DNA of 64,000 bases, from assembly GCA_963691655.1 (NCBI GenBank), contig OY829326.1, positions 83,693,235-83,757,234 of the forward strand. Reading direction: 5' to 3'. Shown here one piece after another: positions 11,245-23,910 of the stretch. Both the position numbers and the translations under genes were made by a program. The notes beneath the pieces were generated by a model. The model was not told where the DNA came from. It searched no databases and saw nothing but the letters and a program-made list of their open reading frames with translations. Within the stretch, counting starts at the first letter, position 1, and the number at the start of each line of letters is the position of its first letter. This stretch comes from Toxonevra muliebris (Eukaryota > Arthropoda > Insecta > Diptera > Pallopteridae).

Positions 11245-11430
11245 AAAGAGATTTCGGGCAGGTGTATGAATAAAAATGGTGCTGTCATCAGCAAATGAGT
11301 ATATAAGATACCTAGTTAAAGCAAAAGGTCCTCGATGAAAACAAGGAAAAGGGTTAGGAAGAGGACCAAGCCGAACGAGGACGATTTTCCGAAGTAATAC
11401 CGCAGTCTTGACCTTTTTTAGAAAAGGATT
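11245..11430 (-). pseudogene. LINE reverse-transcriptase fossil with FADDS motif
   Basis: On the minus strand a frame reads VLFLTLFLVFIEDLL (the PLLFLLFINDLL region of RT). After a frameshift it reads LTRYLIYSFADDSTIFIHT, with the catalytic F/YADD motif in the ADDST form seen in several LINE families. The fragment is about 60 codons and carries no other clear domain. It sits directly beside the Tc1 fossil on the same strand. Confidence 0.65.
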
Positions 11431-13974
11431 GAACATTAGAAACTACACTAGTAGTGTATAAAATATTGAAAAGATTGTAGAAAGATCGCATCAGCGTTGA
11501 CGAACATGCTCTCAATATACGACCTAGAATGTCTTTGAGTTTTGAAACCTTATTGTGAGATTGTGGAAGAAAGCCACTCAATGGTTTTGTTTTGTTTTGA
11601 TTTTTTTTTTGTTGCAAAATGAACTGCATTTTTTGCGTGTGTTTCAAGATCCACTTTCAAGCCCCTAGCGCTTTTTCTTTTCGTAAATTCCGTTGTGCAC
11701 TGTGTTTAAAGAAGCAGTTTTTATGGCATTCGTAATAATATTGCCAAATCTAAACGTTTTCTATGCATTAGCTATAAGTAGCTCCCATATAATGATTACC
11801 AACTTTCATTGGTTTTCAGCGCTCTGGAGGAGTAAAATAAATATAATTCAATAACGTCAGGTGAGCCATGGTAAATAACCTATTACTCGCTTATAAATAT
11901 TGCGATCGATACAAAGTTAGTGTCATTGGATTATGAAAAAAAAAAAAGATTTTTTTCCACCCATTAAGCACAAATGGGTTAAGACAAATTTAATATACAA
12001 TTTCAAAATTACTTAGTACTTAGGAATATGACTATATGGGCAGTATTGCGAGTAAATTGCCCTAAAAAGAAGGAGGTGGTGTATTTTTTGTGGTTTCCAC
12101 CCCAAAGGGCGAAAGAGGGACTCTTTGCTATTCGCCTTTAGATTCAATGGAAACTGTTTAGTAATATTAGCAATTATTTAATTTATAATGTAAATTTTTT
12201 GTAACCATTGAATTATGAATATCATGAGAAGGAAACTATTTATTATCATTATGCTGGCCGAAATTACCGCTATCCGCCGATATCATGATATGATGAGCAG
12301 TAAATGCCTAATTATTTCCCATTGTAAAATTATCATGTGAAAAGAAGTAGCATTCATTCATAAAATATTCAATAAAGCTTTGGATTACCTTAAGCGATAT
12401 GGTAATAATGCAGGCGAGTATTATTGTATTATATTAACACGTAGATAGAAATTATGTAGTGGTAGTGGATAATGTTCACGGGAGAAGGCGTTTTTCCATT
12501 GCTTTCACATTCTAGTAAACTAACTGTGTGTAAAAAAGCAACAGCAACTTTCTCAAATAAAGTTTCTTCAAAAGAAAGAAAACTATTAACGCATATATGT
12601 ATGTACGTAATTACCACGCCGCCGTCATCGTTGTTGCTGCCTGTACTCAATGTAGTACAAAGTTTTATAGGCATCAAGCGAGCATGGAGAAGAAGAAGCC
12701 AAGCTCTATGTTAACTCTTGACATTAATTAGTACGACCAGAGCGATGAGTATCTTAAGAGCTCTTAAAAGGTCATTACACCAAACTAAAACATGCAGCAA
12801 CAACAAGAACAGCCAACACACCAGCCAGCCAGCCAGCCATCATTGATGTTGTAACCGCCAACCGACTAATTATTTAATTTTAACTTTTAAAGTATCTCTT
12901 TGCTGAGTCTTAATCACTGCCTGTGGGAAATGAACACCGCTGCCTAGATTTGCAGCGGTGCTGTGCAACGTTGTTGTAGTGCGATGCGGTGTGGTGTAGT
13001 GTGGTGCCGGCATTCGAGTAGTACCATGTAATGCGGTGCGATGCGATTAGTGGCAAGCTGATCCATCATAATTCACAAGCCATTATATGACCTAAACGGC
13101 ATGGAAGGGTAAAGTACTAAAGCATGCGGTGTCAGCAGCAACGGTAACAGCGACGGCGATTTCGCTGGAGGCAGCGACTCCTGACTGAAATGATCAATTA
13201 TGATATAAAACTCTTCTTGTTACAGATTGTTAAGCGATGCAGCGCGTGGAGCAGCACCGAAACTGCCAATGAGCGCATCATCGTTAATCGCTGTTGCCGA
13301 TGCATAAATGACGTGTGTGGGTGTACACACTCAAGGAGAAAGCATCATAGAAACAAGAAAAATAATTGTAGGTATTTATGTAAATTCATGAAAATAAATA
13401 GAATTATTTGAATAAAAAGTAATTCCTCCTTATATAGTAGACTGAAGAACTGAAGTTATGTTAATTCCTAATAAAACTCGACATTACTATAGCTAAATAA
13501 GAAACTGGAAACTTCTTCCAGAAACGAAAAGGAAAGATTGGATCGGAATTTTTGGAGCTATATTTGTGGCAATATTAAAATTTAACAAAAATCTGAGAGT
13601 ACAGACATTGCGTTTGAATAAAACTAGCCATTTATAAAATTACTTCCAGGTGGTTTAAGTACAAGTTGTGAAGGGAAAGATTCAAGATTTTCAAATCATA
13701 AACATTTAGAACTGCAATCCTAAATGAGCTGGTCGGCTCTTAGTTCAAGCTAAGAGTAAAGACATATATGATATCATATTAGCCAAACGACAAAGTTATA
13801 AATCCCAGGTTGCTAGATTTTAAGCATTTACATAAATAATTTCAACAAAACGTTCTAGTAAAGATAAGCAAAACAAATTGTTAGCGGTGATTGGAAATTT
13901 ATTTCCTATAGTTTACAAAAAGTAAATTAAAAAAAAGATCAGCTGAACCGAATAAGTTTTTTTTTCATTGTGTG

Positions 13975-14010
<36 letters not shown>

Positions 14011-14330
14011 ATCATACAACGATAAGTGTTAAAACTTTATGAACTTGTATCTGAACTTGTGTAAAGATCTTGCTACACATACACAACATTTTGACGGCTC
14101 CGTTCTGTTGTTGCTGTTGCTGTTGCTGACGCTAATGCTCGTAAATATGAAATGATTAATTATTGAGAAGCAGACAGACAGACCATTGCTTGCATTTTGA
14201 TTGGCATATGAGTAATGAGGCTATTTTCTTTCATCTATTTCGTATCTACTTTGAACATATATGTACATAAATATGTATGCACCAATACATACATGCATGC
14301 GTGTTTCTATGTGAGTAGGTATGTATACAT
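11431..14330. other. Non-coding stretch, possible conserved regulatory DNA
   Basis: No family motif is present in the open frames. 12240-12480 and 12900-13180 have a more balanced base composition (palindromic ATATCATGATAT near 12280; GGTG/GCGGTG-rich words near 12960-13040; CAGCAG-rich near 13130). Such islands inside long fly introns are often enhancers, but that is inference. Confidence 0.3.
13977..14007. repeat. (TA)n microsatellite
   Basis: Uninterrupted TA run of about 31 bases. Confidence 0.95.
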
Positions 14331-16220
14331 TAGGGATGTCGAAACCGAAACACTTTTCGGGAATAAAATTGTATACCCGGGATCCCGAGATTGATTGTTT
14401 TATCAAATATAAAACAAAAACTGGAAAATAATTGATCAGATTCAATATACTACATATATTAATCTTTATTTCATTAGAGTGTCGCACTCTTACAATCATA
14501 GTGTGGAAACTGTTTAAGTAAAATCCTTAAACTTTCCTTTGTTTATATTTTATTGATTGAATTTTGAATTTGTATATGGGTATCACCCTGTGTGTCTATT
14601 GTTGTACATCGATAAAGATGTTTCTAGTTTATTTTTATTGGTTTCACAAACATTCGAGTTCAAAACTTATTAACTTTAAAAAAAATTTCTCCCATAAATT
14701 TAAAAATTTCTTTCGCAGCGCTTTTAGAAAGCCATATTGTTCACATTGTTCAGTTTACATTGTTGCAATCTAAAATTACCTTAAAATTTTGAAATTGAAG
14801 GTTGTACAATATGATATTGATATCCATTAAAATTTTTGGACATTTGAGTTAAATCACAAAATACACCGTCAAAAACTTGGCCGGCTTTTGAGAGCCGTAC
14901 CAATAACGAATTAAAAAACAATGGATGCGTGCAAGGCACGCAAGATATTTGATGTGTAAACAATTAAGCCAACTGAATGTCATATACATAAGCTCACATA
15001 TGTATAGCCATTTATAGGGATTTGATGTATAATCTATATGCTTAGGTAAATAATTCAAATTAAAACAATTCTTTTATAAACTTGATAATTTATTAGATAT
15101 CATTATCTTTTATATATAATAGCCCAATTCACTATAAATTGCAAATGGTCTTGCATCATTGCAAATGCAAATTTTTGTTCCACATCGCATATATTTGTTG
15201 TGATAGCAGAAATATTTTGCATTTGCACCAAATTGTGAATAGGGCTGATATTTTGTAGTTGCATTATTTTTCTTTTACTCAATGAATCGGGCACGATATG
15301 CTCGCATATACGCAGCTGCAATTGTATCTTTCTTCCGCACTTTAAGTTTTTCTTCCTGTCGATTTGAAATTTTATTTGAGGTCAAAATTATACATAAGTG
15401 CTTTCCACATTTAACCTTAAAAAGGCAACAGGGGAGACCAGACACCCCACTACTTTTTAAAAGCACGGCAAAGAGATTTGCCTTAATTGAATTTAATACA
15501 AATAAGAAATAATGTATTTTTATTGAAGTAAATAAGTGATTTTATAATAAATAAGTTTGATTTTTTCTGTTTAACACTTTTACTATTTACATAGATATAA
15601 AAAGTGTTGTCTTTCTAAGGTTCATTATTTATCATTTTGTTTTGCTTTTGAATTCTAAAAAATATTTAATTTTAATGCAATCTAACTAACCGAATGCAAA
15701 ACCTATCAAATGCCTGACTTTGCTACGGCGTTTGTATGGTATAGTCGATCTCCACACGTTTAACACCAACAAATAATTCTGCCACGAATAAATGTACACA
15801 CACATTTTGTTTTCGTATGTCCATATATGTGTGAGTAAATTGATCGAATCATAAACAAACAAACTCCGCTCGTATTTTAATTTCTCCCTCTCTTCTTCTC
15901 TTTTCTGTGTTGTTTAGAGTAGCACAGTCATGTTGCGCAGTAGTGCGATCGAGAGGGGAACTGGACGTTACAGTTATCTTACGTTACAGTAATTCTTACA
16001 TTTTACACATTTGAAATTTTGCCCATACCGTGAGCTAAAATGTTTACTCATCAAAAAATGAATTGAACGAAATATTCCCTTGACTCAGGAACGAAAATTC
16101 TATAAAAAAATAAAAATTTGAATTCCAATAAGTTTGTGTAGATCCCGGGATCTTTAAGCCCATTTCCCGAACACAATTTCGCTATCCCGGGAACACAGAA
16201 CTCCGGGGTTGACATCCCTA
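14331..16220. mobile_element. hAT-like non-autonomous element, TAGGGATGTC termini
   Basis: TAGGGATGTC at 14331 is mirrored by GACATCCCTA ending at 16220. Both ends continue into CCCGGGATCCCG-type palindromic words (14377-14388, 16144-16153). The 8 bases outside (GTATACAT and GTGCGCAT) match at 5 of 8 positions and could be a decayed 8-bp duplication. The terminus form and duplication length suggest hAT, but no transposase is visible in the 1.9-kb interior. A second MITE is nested at 15121-15246. Confidence 0.65.
15121..15246. mobile_element. Small MITE, GCCCTATTCAC family, copy 1
   Basis: The element is 126 bp, with AGCCCAATTCAC at one end and GTGAATAGGGCT at the other. ATTGCAAATG words repeat inside. 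A diverged second copy is at 29355-29502. Copy 1 is nested in the hAT-like element and is therefore younger than it. Confidence 0.75.
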
Positions 16221-17489
16221 GTGCGCATGTACTCGCATGTATGAGTCAATTGTTCATATGCGTAAAAATGTTTTGTTGTCCGCGCAGTATTTAAGGCCTC
16301 CTCCATACACTATTAGCGTAATATTTTCAACACAACAAAAAGAAAAAAAACAAAAGCGTGAGCGTATCCAACAGTTTTGCCAGCAATTCAGTTCTGATTG
16401 TACATTTCTTTTATTGTATTTGTCGAATGTGTATGAATAAAACTTGATTCTTTTTAGTTGTTGTGGTTTTGTTCCTTTTTTTCGGTTTGGATTTGTGTAG
16501 TGAGGAAGGCATAGCGTGCGCTCGCTGAGAATTCAATTAATTTTGTATTAAATTTGTTATTGGTGTTGTTGTATCATATGCCATATTATTATAGACACAC
16601 ACACACATGCGTATATGTGCGTGTATGAGAAATATAATAACAATAACTCTTATTTTATTATTTAAGTATTTTCATACATATGTGTATAACAAAGAGTAAA
16701 ACGAAACCTAAACTTATTTCAATTAGGTCTTTCTTCCGCTACAGCCCCTCCAGCCCCTTCAGCCATCATCAACTGTTTGTCCATTCATAAGAGTTGCTAG
16801 CATCGCTCAACGTATTTCCATTTCAACTATTGCAATTTTTTGTAAGTACATAGTATTTACTTACTTACATACATGTGTACATACGTATACAATATACTTT
16901 AATATTTTGTAAATTTTATAAAATTTCCGCTTATTGTTATTGCAAAATTTAATGAATGCGTTCGTTCGTATTTAGATATTTAAATTTTAATTGCTGCTCT
17001 CATTGCTAATTCAACCAATTACAATTATTTTGTACGAATATTTGTAATTCATACACACATGTATACAAATTTGTACTTGTTGTTGTAGTATATACATCCC
17101 AACGGTATATATATCCCAACGGTGAAGAAATGATTCTGATGTATGCGAGCATATTGAAGTGCTCGAAATCGCATCCTATTCGTTTATTATTTAATACTAG
17201 CAATATAAAAATGACAACAACAAAACACCTTTGCAAAGGAAATTACCATATAAGCATTATATGAATCTAATTATAACACTTATCATTCATATCGTTTACA
17301 TGGGTTGTTCCACTTCCTCGTGTCCAATAGTGTTAAATCTTTTCTCAGTTAATGAAATCAACATCCAATCTACTACTAACTAAGGAGTGAGATCGAAAAA
17401 ATCTTAACATATATAAAATTCAATAATTTTTAAACGGTTGATTGATAATATTTTACAAATTACAGAAAAATATAACTTTTATAGTTCTA

Positions 17490-17640
17490 ACCACTATTTA
17501 TGAACTCGTGGACCTTTTTTGGTAAGCCTTCCATTAGAGATTTGATAGTTGTTTCAGACACCTTTTTGGAACAGTTTGCCCATCTCCTTTTAAATTCTCC
17601 GGTATTTTGGGACACCTTTTTTGTGCTCATTAAGTGGTCT
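17490..17640 (-). pseudogene. Possible Tc1-like transposase C-terminal trace
   Basis: Minus-strand frames here give IPENLKxxW and then, in another frame, TTIKSLMEGLPKKVHEFINSG. This resembles the end of Tc1-like transposases (LVxSMPxRVxxVIxxxGG). The match is short and frameshifted. Confidence 0.35.
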
Positions 17641-17756
17641 TAGCTCCGGACAATTTAGAGGATTGGCTTTCTACTATGAGAAATATTTTCATTCCAAATT
17701 TGAAGCGAATTGGTTCAGGCATTTCGGAGCCTTTAAGGACTATACATATATAAGTA

Positions 17757-18125
17757 CAGTGACTAACAAAATCGATCACGCAAAGCAACTTTGCTTTAAT
17801 TTTCACAACTTTCTTATTGCTTCTTACAAATACAAATGAATTGCAAAAAGAATTTTTGATTTCTGAAAATATTTATTGGTGCCGCAAGAGGTTCAAAGCT
17901 TAGAAGTTTCGACCATAATTTATACTTTTCATACAATTTTTGTTGAATTTATAAAAACTTACAAGCTTTGAACCTTTGACTTTTTTGCCCACAACGATCA
18001 TGATTTTTGATTTGAAAAACACTTTGAATATGTTGCAAGTAATGTCACTATCTATTTTTTTTTTAGTTCTTGTCAGCAGTGAAATTTTATAGCTGCCTAG
18101 TCATCGATTTTATGAGCTTTCACTG
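17757..18125. mobile_element. Possible Tc1-type MITE with CAGTGA termini
   Basis: CAGTGACTAACAAAATCGAT starts at 17757. The complement of a related word (ATCGATTTTATGAGCTTTCACTG) ends at about 18125. An internal inverted pair (AGGTTCAAAGCTT and AAGCTTTGAACCT) lies near 17889 and 17965. TA precedes the left end but not the right. The pairing of ends is uncertain. Confidence 0.4.
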
Positions 18126-20957
18126 CAGTGGTCTGGAAGCCAAAATATATATTTACGCCCAGCAAGACCCCAAACTAACTCTGACCCTTAATTTTCCCCA
18201 TTGAAGATTGATTTCTCAACAGTATTATATAATAAATTATTTTTGGCACGAATTTAAAATAATTTAGAATCATGGAATGTTCTAATCACACACTAACAGC
18301 TTCCCATACTGTTTCGTTCACTCATATATATTTAACTGCCACCAAAAAATGTGCCTTAGATGGAAATCAAAGTAGAAACACATTAAATTTTACCGTAGGG
18401 ATGTGGAATAGTTCTTTGTGACTGATATCATTTCTTATTAATTTGAACATTGTGTTGTCTGTGATTGTTTTGCTGACAGTGCTCTCAACTAAATTATTAC
18501 TTAACCCGTATGATCCCAGCACTAGAAAAAATAAGTGCTATTAGCTTGGAACTTTTTCAAAGCTATGTATTTCTGTGTTTTTACAGATAAAGAGAAAGTT
18601 TTCCATAATATTGATGAACACTGATTGCACAATTGCACATCACCGCATCCATAGTTAATGGGTACAATAGACCTTTCAAGGTCGCAGTATACAACACCCC
18701 TCATTATCAATCCATAGTTAGTGCAGCACTGCTCATCATTGAATAGGAGTAAGTTTGAATGTTAGACTGTCTATACAGAGTCTCGGTGTCTTCTACATCT
18801 ATAACTTGGATGACGTCACTAAAATGCACCAGTTGGTCAATATCGGTTAAAAATTTGTATGTAATGTAATGTAATTTTCAATTGTTAAATATTAAGAGTC
18901 GATTAATTAATTTCTTTAACAACTATTTAAATGTATATTTTCTTAAAGCTTAATTTCTTAAATTGAATTTATTTTCTATAGGTTCTAAATTACTTATTTT
19001 ACTTCATATTAATTAATTAAATAATATAAATTCATTTCTAAAACTTATTTGTGTGCATATGTAATATACTGAATTTACTATTGAGATGCTTAGATATGTT
19101 GTCAGTTTATGTTCTGCGCTTCAACAAAACTGTAATTTGAGCATTTCTTCCAGACGTAAATACATTAAACTTTCATTATAAACTTGTCAGAAAGAATATA
19201 CATAACTTCTCATTAGTTACTACAGAACTCAAAATCAGGGACCGAAAATAATAATTATTAAAATAAAGATTAAGCAACAAATTGTCTACAATTTGGAAAT
19301 TTAAATAAATAAAATTAATTAAATAAATTTACGTCCGCTTGTAACTATTATGAGTGAAGAATTCGCTTTACGTTAGTTCATAATAATTATGAACAAGAGA
19401 AATTCATTTTTATTGAAAATAACTATTATTTTTACGGCGATTTTTACGTATTATAATCTTCTAATTTGTTTAGTTTTCACTCCAAGCCGTATTACTTGTT
19501 CCGTACTTGCGCTGAGATATCAATTTATTTCACTTATGCTCATTTAAAAATTTTAACCCGTTTTTGATCTCAGACTCTCAAATAAAAGTTTGGCGTGAAC
19601 GAAATAATAAATAAAGTGGTCTAAAAAGTATTTCTTACAATGTAAAAGCTATTGCCAACGTAAAAAATATTTTCCACTAAATAAAAAATAATTAGCATGA
19701 AATAATAATTATGAGCAACACTAAAAATTTAAGTAATGATGTTATTTTACAATTTCTTTCTTGAAAAACTTATAACTTTTATGTCACTGCTAAAAATGTA
19801 TTATGCATAATGGTGACTTTGTTTTAATAAATGGGAAGCAAACCTCAAATAGGAAGAAAGCCTAACGAAGAATCTCAGCCTTAAATCTTGTTCTGTAAAA
19901 CTATTCATATTGTGAGTTCAATGTAATACGCAATTTTGAATAGAGAACTTGACCTTCTCATTTCAAGAACGCAATTTTTTGGTCATACAGTATTTTCCGC
20001 TTAATTGTGTTTTCTAAAATGTACAATTTTTGGTGCAATTAATCAGGGCAGTAATGCACCCGATACGGGGAATGCAATTAAGCAGCGAAGAAATGTGCAC
20101 TTATAGGGGAATTTTTCATTTCGCATATTTAAGCTCAATTGAGCGACAATTTATGTTAAAGAATTTTTATTGGCAATATGCCATCATTTCCCGCAGCAAT
20201 TGCGGCCGAACTTTTAATCTTAATTGCTATTTATTTTGTATATAATCTGTTTATATATACATACGTACATTGAGCAGGTAATTGACGACACTCTCAAAAT
20301 ACTGGATAGGACTGGATGGATGGCATATAAATGAACAACAACTCGTTTGACATACACATAAATCCTTCCAGCACATAAGTAATCAACGATTCTTTCTGAA
20401 GAGCAACATTTTTAGTAATACGAGTTTTAAGTATTCGTATGTAGGAAGTGGTTTAACATTAAATCTAAACGTGAATGTACATACATATATATACTGGACT
20501 GGTTGGATGTAACTTTAACAAAGGCGTTATGACAGATAATGAGTTTGAAATTGTCGTTTGAGGCGCGAATGCAACAACTAAAACATTCAAGTCTTGTGGC
20601 AGATCACATATAAAAATGTGTGAGTGCATTAAATGTATACATTCTTTCCTAATAGCTTTCACTATTTATAGTTCATTTACTACATTTGCGGTTTCATCAA
20701 TAAGATGTACGCAGTTTCTCAATAATTTACACAAGTGCAAAAAATTTAACTTTAAAAAATTATTCTCGAGGCTTCTTCATTGAGTGTGTCGAAGTTGGTT
20801 TGTGTAGGTACAGTTTTTCTTCGATATCCTTTAGATTGCACCACCCACCACGTCACTTGACCTATTATAATAAATGCCTAACGCAAGTTTGGTTTGGATT
20901 TATTCGAATAATCTCACAACCGATAAATCGAATCGGCTGTGTACGCTGATGATACAG
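18126..20957. other. AT-rich non-coding stretch
   Basis: No transposon ends were recognised. 20030-20230 is rich in AATTAAG/CAATTAA words (homeodomain-like cores) with an even composition, a candidate conserved element. Open frames lack motifs. Confidence 0.3.
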
Positions 20958-21930
20958 CACGGTGCGTGTGAATCAGTTTTAATTGAAAGGTCTGTGCATA
21001 TGATATTTTTGTTTTTGTTATTGTAGTCAGACACCGTACGAACAGTTTTAGATAATAAACAAAAAAATCGCCGGGGCTCATTTTTAAAAAACTCCCACAA
21101 GAACCGTGGGCACCCGAGTTCCACTTTTCTTCGGCTTGTAGCTCAGACTCTAGGTGAGATTGAATTTTTTGATTTTCAGCAATCTAGTCGGCCAATAAAT
21201 TCTCTACAAAAATGCTTATTACAAATTTTTCCATATCTGCCGTACTTCTTTAGATATTTTGGAAAAGGTGAAGAAGAAAAAACTGAAACGTTACTTTAAC
21301 TATTTTTTGACCATATATTTGAATTTTTTTTTGCTGAATTCCGCCGATTCGCATAACTTTTTACAGTGCTGCCAATGATCCTGCATGACTGCGTGGTACT
21401 GGTTTCAACGGAAATTCCTGTAAAATTTTATTGGAAAAACCTAATAATTTGCACGCAATTGGTTGAAGTAAAAGCTCTTGACGATTTTCGCTCAACATTC
21501 AACATTGCCGTGAGTGAATTTAATGGATTGCACTTTTAAAAATATAGTATGTTACCAATATCCAAAAAATAATAAATATTTTGTTACAAAAGTTACTTAT
21601 TGTATTGTTTCAACATACATTGATAAAGAATAGTTAAGTTAACGTTTAAGTTTTTTCTTCTTTACCTTTTCTAAAATATTTAGGATTTATTGGCCGACTA
21701 GATTGCTGAAAATCAAACAATTCAATCTCACCTAGGGTCTGAGATACAGGCCGAAGAAAAGTGGAACTCGGGGGCCCACGGTTTTTGAGCGAGTTTTTTA
21801 AAAAAGGGCCCGGCGATTTTTTTGTTTTTTATCTAAAGCTGTTAGTACGGTGTCTGACTACAATAATAAAAAAAAACAAAAATCTCATATGCACAGATCT
21901 TTCAATTAAAGCTGGTTCAAACGCACCGTG
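20958..21930. mobile_element. 973-bp foldback-like element, CACGGTGCGT termini
   Basis: CACGGTGCGT at 20958 and ACGCACCGTG ending at 21930 start two long imperfect inverted arms of roughly 300 bp (about 20958-21300 and 21640-21930). Shared words include AATCTAGTCGGCCAATAAAT and AGGTCTGTGCATATG. The direct repeat ACAG flanks both ends (20954-20957, 21931-21934). The right arm lacks about 40 bases present in the left. No transposase is seen. Confidence 0.82.
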
Positions 21931-22073
21931 ACAGAGTTTCGTTTGCGTACAACATGTAGCCAAAAATAGAAAAAGTAATCGTAGACTGATTACATTCGGT
22001 ACAAAAATTTTTAAAATAAATATTAAGAAGCATTTCTGCCAAGCAGAACAAGCGCTCCGCCCTACTACTACCA

Positions 22074-22250
22074 TTATGACACAACTGCCTAAGGAAGGCT
22101 CTGACGGAGCTATCCACCCATTCTTTCATGTTGCGTGAGTTATATTTGTACAAGAATGAACAGGAACTAGTTTTATGCTGAATTTTTGGGCAATTTTTAC
22201 AATTAGAGGTTGGCATTACCAGCAAAGAGATGCCAATCATATGCGCAAAC
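22074..22250 (-). mobile_element. SINE family A body, headless copy
   Basis: The stretch matches the body of the 9115-9407 SINE: an ATGACACAACTGCC start, CATTCTTTCATGTTGC and GAGTTATATTTGTA. The tRNA-like head is absent. It abuts the TAA tail of the LINE at 22253. Confidence 0.65.
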
Positions 22251-22252
22251 TT

Positions 22253-23307
22253 CTTATTATTATTATATTCTGTATTTCTCATTAATTAGTAACATTTAAT
22301 ACAATTTTAGCGACCTTAGGTCAAAATAAAATTATACTATACTAACAATGACTATTTGCAAAAACTTTCTAACTACATGACATGTGTCTATTATCACAGA
22401 TTTTTGTATACTTTGGGTACTTGACTCTTTTAAATTCAAATTTTCAATACTGCCAGCCAAATTTTTGTTGGCAATTCCAGCACTGGATATAATCATCGGT
22501 ACGACGTTCACAGATTTCAGCGGCCATTGCGTTTTTATCTCAGTTGCTAGCTCAGCATACTTGTTGATCTTCTCTAGGTAGGTCTTCTCTATATTTCTGC
22601 TGAGTGGAACAGCTATGTCTACTAAGTATCCTTCTCGTGTCCTTTTGTTAATATAAGTTATGTCAGGCCGATTGTGTTCTCGACGGTGTGCTGTATAAAG
22701 TACATTTTCACACTCTCTGTTTCATGACTGGGTCAAGTTCATAGAGATAGTACCGAGGTTCCTTGGGTACTATATTATTTTTCTTTAGAAGCTCGATGTG
22801 GATGATTTTGTGGCGTTTCAAATATTCGCTTTGAGCTAGAGTGGAGCATCCTGATATGATGTGATCAACTGTCTCTCCACGCGAGCCACACCTTCTACAA
22901 ACGTCTTCGTGAGCATCCGGTTGTTTAACTATATATTTCATATAATTTCTGGTTGGTAGTACCTCATCTTGGATAGCGAGCATTAAACCCTCAGTTTCGG
23001 AGTAGATGTTTCCATTGGTTAGCCAGTTGCTTGACAATTTTTGGTCAACGTTTTGGTTGGTTAACGAATGGTAGTATCTTCCGTGTAAAGGCTTTGATGC
23101 CCAATTCTCCAGTTTTTGATTTTTTGATGCTGCACTAAATTCGATTGTAGGTGCTTGTAGTTTTAGAGGTGTGTACTCATCATCGATTGATGTAATTGCC
23201 CTCTGTTGTACTCCATCGAATGATTCCAAAGCTATATGTGAGTACTGGGATGGGGTAGGTATTAATTGATTTAAAAAGATTTTTTTTCCATTTAAGTAAG
23301 ATTTCAC
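22253..23307 (-). pseudogene. 3' end of an RLE-type LINE (R2/R4/Dong-like) with TAA tail
   Basis: From 23307 down to 22708 the frame encodes 199 residues ending an ORF. It includes WLTNGNIYSETEGLMLAIQD, LPTRNYMKYI and the zinc knuckle CRRCGSRGETVDHIISGC (CCHC type). After a frameshift, about 22700-22400 reads REHNRPDITYINKRT, then GYLVDIAVPLSRNIEKT and KINKYAELATEIKTQW. This corresponds to the PD...D...K core of the restriction-like endonuclease placed after the knuckle in the R2/R4 group. The 3' untranslated region ends in a TAA run near 22253-22264. The RT domain is absent, so it is a 5'-truncated insertion. The exact clade is uncertain. Confidence 0.8.
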
Positions 23308-23910
23308 TTATTATTATTATTATTAAGAGGTTGAGGTGACTCGAAAGTCTGGCACTGCGACCTAAAAGATCGTTTGTGCCAAAGCCCCAAAATTAAGACA
23401 AAAAATTATCTATTATCCTAATGAAGAAGAGGTTTTGATATCGTTTGTTGATATAAACGGTTTTTAAAAGTACTTCTTCTTTGCGGAGCCAAGGCTGAAC
23501 ATTTACACAAAAAGTGTGATGTCGTCTCATCATCCTCCATACATAGACGACATTCTGTCTCATGCGACAGACCTAATTTACTTAGGTGGTATCTGATCAC
23601 ATAGTGGCCAGATAAAAATCCTACTAACAATCTGAGATCTGACTTAGTTAGGTTGGGGGATTTGGCGAGAGTGAGAGGAATAATGAGCTTATTTGCCTGA
23701 CTAAGGCCTTGAACAGAATGCCAATAAGATAGCCATTCGTCCCTCGCCCACGCCTCAATAATCGATTTGGAACAAGTCCAGCCGATTCCACAGAATGGAT
23801 CGGGGCCCGTGTGTCGCTGAACCCTGCCTAGCAAGTTCATCAGCAGCTACATTACCTATAATGTCACAGTGGCCAGGAACCCAACAAAGCGTGACTTTGT
23901 TATGCGCAAA
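23308..23910 (-). pseudogene. 3' end of an I-clade-like LINE: RNase H end plus C-terminal domain, TAA tail
   Basis: On the minus strand the first frame (about 23910-23800) reads VTLCWVPGHCDIIGNVAADE and then LARQGS, the end of the RNase H domain found in I-like LINEs. A frameshift near 23805 moves into the frame that reaches 23418. That frame contains PNLTKSDLRLLVGFLSGHY, the knuckle CRLCMEDDETTSHFLCKC and APQRRSTF. A short 3' untranslated region ends in (TAA)n at about 23308-23324. The upstream RT and endonuclease are missing. Confidence 0.82.

Noticed and set aside
22708..23307. Considered as a host zinc-finger gene on the minus strand
   Set aside because: The zinc knuckle is followed by an RLE nuclease core and a TAA tail, and no RT lies upstream; it is a truncated LINE end.
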